A stretch of 15,023 nt of DNA from an uncultured Eubacteriales bacterium (GTDB taxonomy: Bacteria; Bacillota; Clostridia; Oscillospirales; Oscillospiraceae): positions 1 through 15,023 of the forward strand of contig USAT01000042.1 of the NCBI GenBank assembly GCA_900552725.1, read 5' to 3'. Shown piece after piece: positions 14,381-15,023 of the stretch (its first letter is position 1; each line of letters opens with the position of its first letter). Below the pieces are notes generated by a model that saw only the letters and a list, made by a program, of their open reading frames with translations, had not been told where the DNA came from and did not search any database. Made by a program: the position numbers and the translations under genes.

Positions 14381-15022
14381 TCAGTCCGCCATCTTCACGG
14401 CGACTTCCAGCGCAATCTTCATCATGTTGGTGAACGTGTTCTGCCGGTCCGCCGGGGGCAGCTCCTCCCCCGTCACCAGATTGTCGGAGATGGAGCAGAT
14501 GGCCAGCGCCCGCTTGCCGGTGTAGGCAGCGTTGCAGTACAGGGCCGCAGCCTCCATCTCCACGGCCATGACGCCCATCTTCTGGAAGCGCATGTTCCGT
14601 CCGGCGGCATCGTAGAAGGTGTCGGAGGAATAGAGGTTGCCCACAGGCATCTTCACCCCCAGCTCCTTGGCGCTTTCCACTGCCGCCATCAGCAGGTCGA
14701 AGTCCGCAATGGGGGCAAAGGTGCCGCCCAGCTCATACTGCTCTAAATAGGCGGAGTTGGCACAGGCGCCCTGACCGGCCACCACGCTGCCCAGCTCCAG
14801 ATCTGCCCGCAGGGCTCCGGCGCTGCCCACGCGGATGATATTCTCCACATCATACTGGGTATACAGCTCGTAAGAATAAATACCGATGGAGGGCATTCCC
14901 ATGCCGGAGGCCATGACGGACACCGGCACGCCCTTGTACGTACCGGTATAGCCCTGCACGCCACGGACGTTGTTCACCAGCACAGGGTTTTCCAGAAACG
15001 TCTCGGCAATGAACTTGGAGCG
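14381..15022 (-). CDS. deoD: Purine nucleoside phosphorylase, DeoD type (partial, N-terminus outside window)
   Basis: This is a cytosolic hexameric phosphorylase: purine (deoxy)nucleoside plus phosphate gives free base plus (deoxy)ribose-1-phosphate. The gene is open to the right edge. Its first visible residues (RSKFIAETFLENPVLVNNVRG) match the family just after the N-terminus, so about 20-25 residues are missing. Visible motifs are GSGMG-like ASGMGMPSIGIYSYEL, the phosphate/base-site IRVGSAGAL, VEMEAAALY (ribose-binding Met-Glu) and ISDNLVTGEE with the catalytic Asp. It ends in VAVKMAD. The GTG at 14983 is internal, not the start. Its position directly upstream of the BMP-type nucleoside transporter on the same strand links uptake to salvage. 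A strong hairpin separates it from bmpA, so they are adjacent but likely separate transcripts. Confidence 0.93.
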   Translation of the reverse strand, partial: RSKFIAETFLENPVLVNNVRGVQGYTGTYKGVPVSVMASGMGMPSIGIYSYELYTQYDVENIIRVGSAGALRADLELGSVVAGQGACANSAYLEQYELGGTFAPIADFDLLMAAVESAKELGVKMPVGNLYSSDTFYDAAGRNMRFQKMGVMAVEMEAAALYCNAAYTGKRALAICSISDNLVTGEELPPADRQNTFTNMMKIALEVAVKMAD

Positions 15023-15023
15023 C

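Noticed and set aside
1..15023. CRISPR arrays, insertion sequences, tRNA or rRNA genes, prophage or defence genes
   Set aside because: No regularly spaced repeats, transposase-like frames, terminal repeats or RNA-gene signatures were seen. The few repeats are terminators or short operator-like palindromes.

Overview
The window looks like a chromosomal piece of an anaerobic, GC-rich Firmicute, most likely a gut-type clostridium of the Oscillospiraceae (Flavonifractor/Lawsonibacter-like). This is inferred from the gene families (HPr with both His15 and Ser46, ferredoxin-dependent 2-oxoacid oxidoreductase, BMP-type nucleoside ABC transporter, MutS2), the strong AAGGAGG ribosome binding sites, and the high GC content with coding on both strands. 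No mobile element, CRISPR array, rRNA or tRNA was seen.

Left part (1-3480, + strand). The window opens inside polA (5'-nuclease domain). This reading is interrupted by a one-base shift in a C6 run near 640. It then runs, in the shifted frame, straight into a mutS2 gene that lacks its normal first ~40 residues. Either a deletion has fused polA to mutS2, or the assembly is chimeric here. A monocistronic HPr gene (ptsH) with a good promoter follows, and a bidirectional terminator closes the block.

Middle (3481-9005). A YheO/DauR-type PAS-HTH regulator (- strand) is divergent from a five-gene + strand operon. The operon encodes a SIMIBI-type P-loop ATPase of unknown job, a 2x[4Fe-4S] ferredoxin subunit, and the alpha, beta and gamma subunits of a 2-oxoacid:ferredoxin oxidoreductase. 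The two promoters physically overlap (4185-4226), which suggests that the regulator controls the operon. After a weak terminator comes an OFA-family MFS carrier that may move the substrate or product. This regulator-ATPase-oxidoreductase-carrier set is the best candidate in the window for an incompletely described system.

Right part (8969-15023, - strand). A purine-nucleoside uptake and salvage block reads leftwards: deoD (purine nucleoside phosphorylase, cut by the window end), the lipoprotein receptor bmpA/nupN, then nupO (ATPase), nupP and nupQ (permeases). bmpA has its own promoter, a ~145-nt structured leader and a strong terminator. nupOPQ has a separate promoter and is translationally coupled. 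Together these would import nucleosides and split them into base and ribose-1-phosphate.
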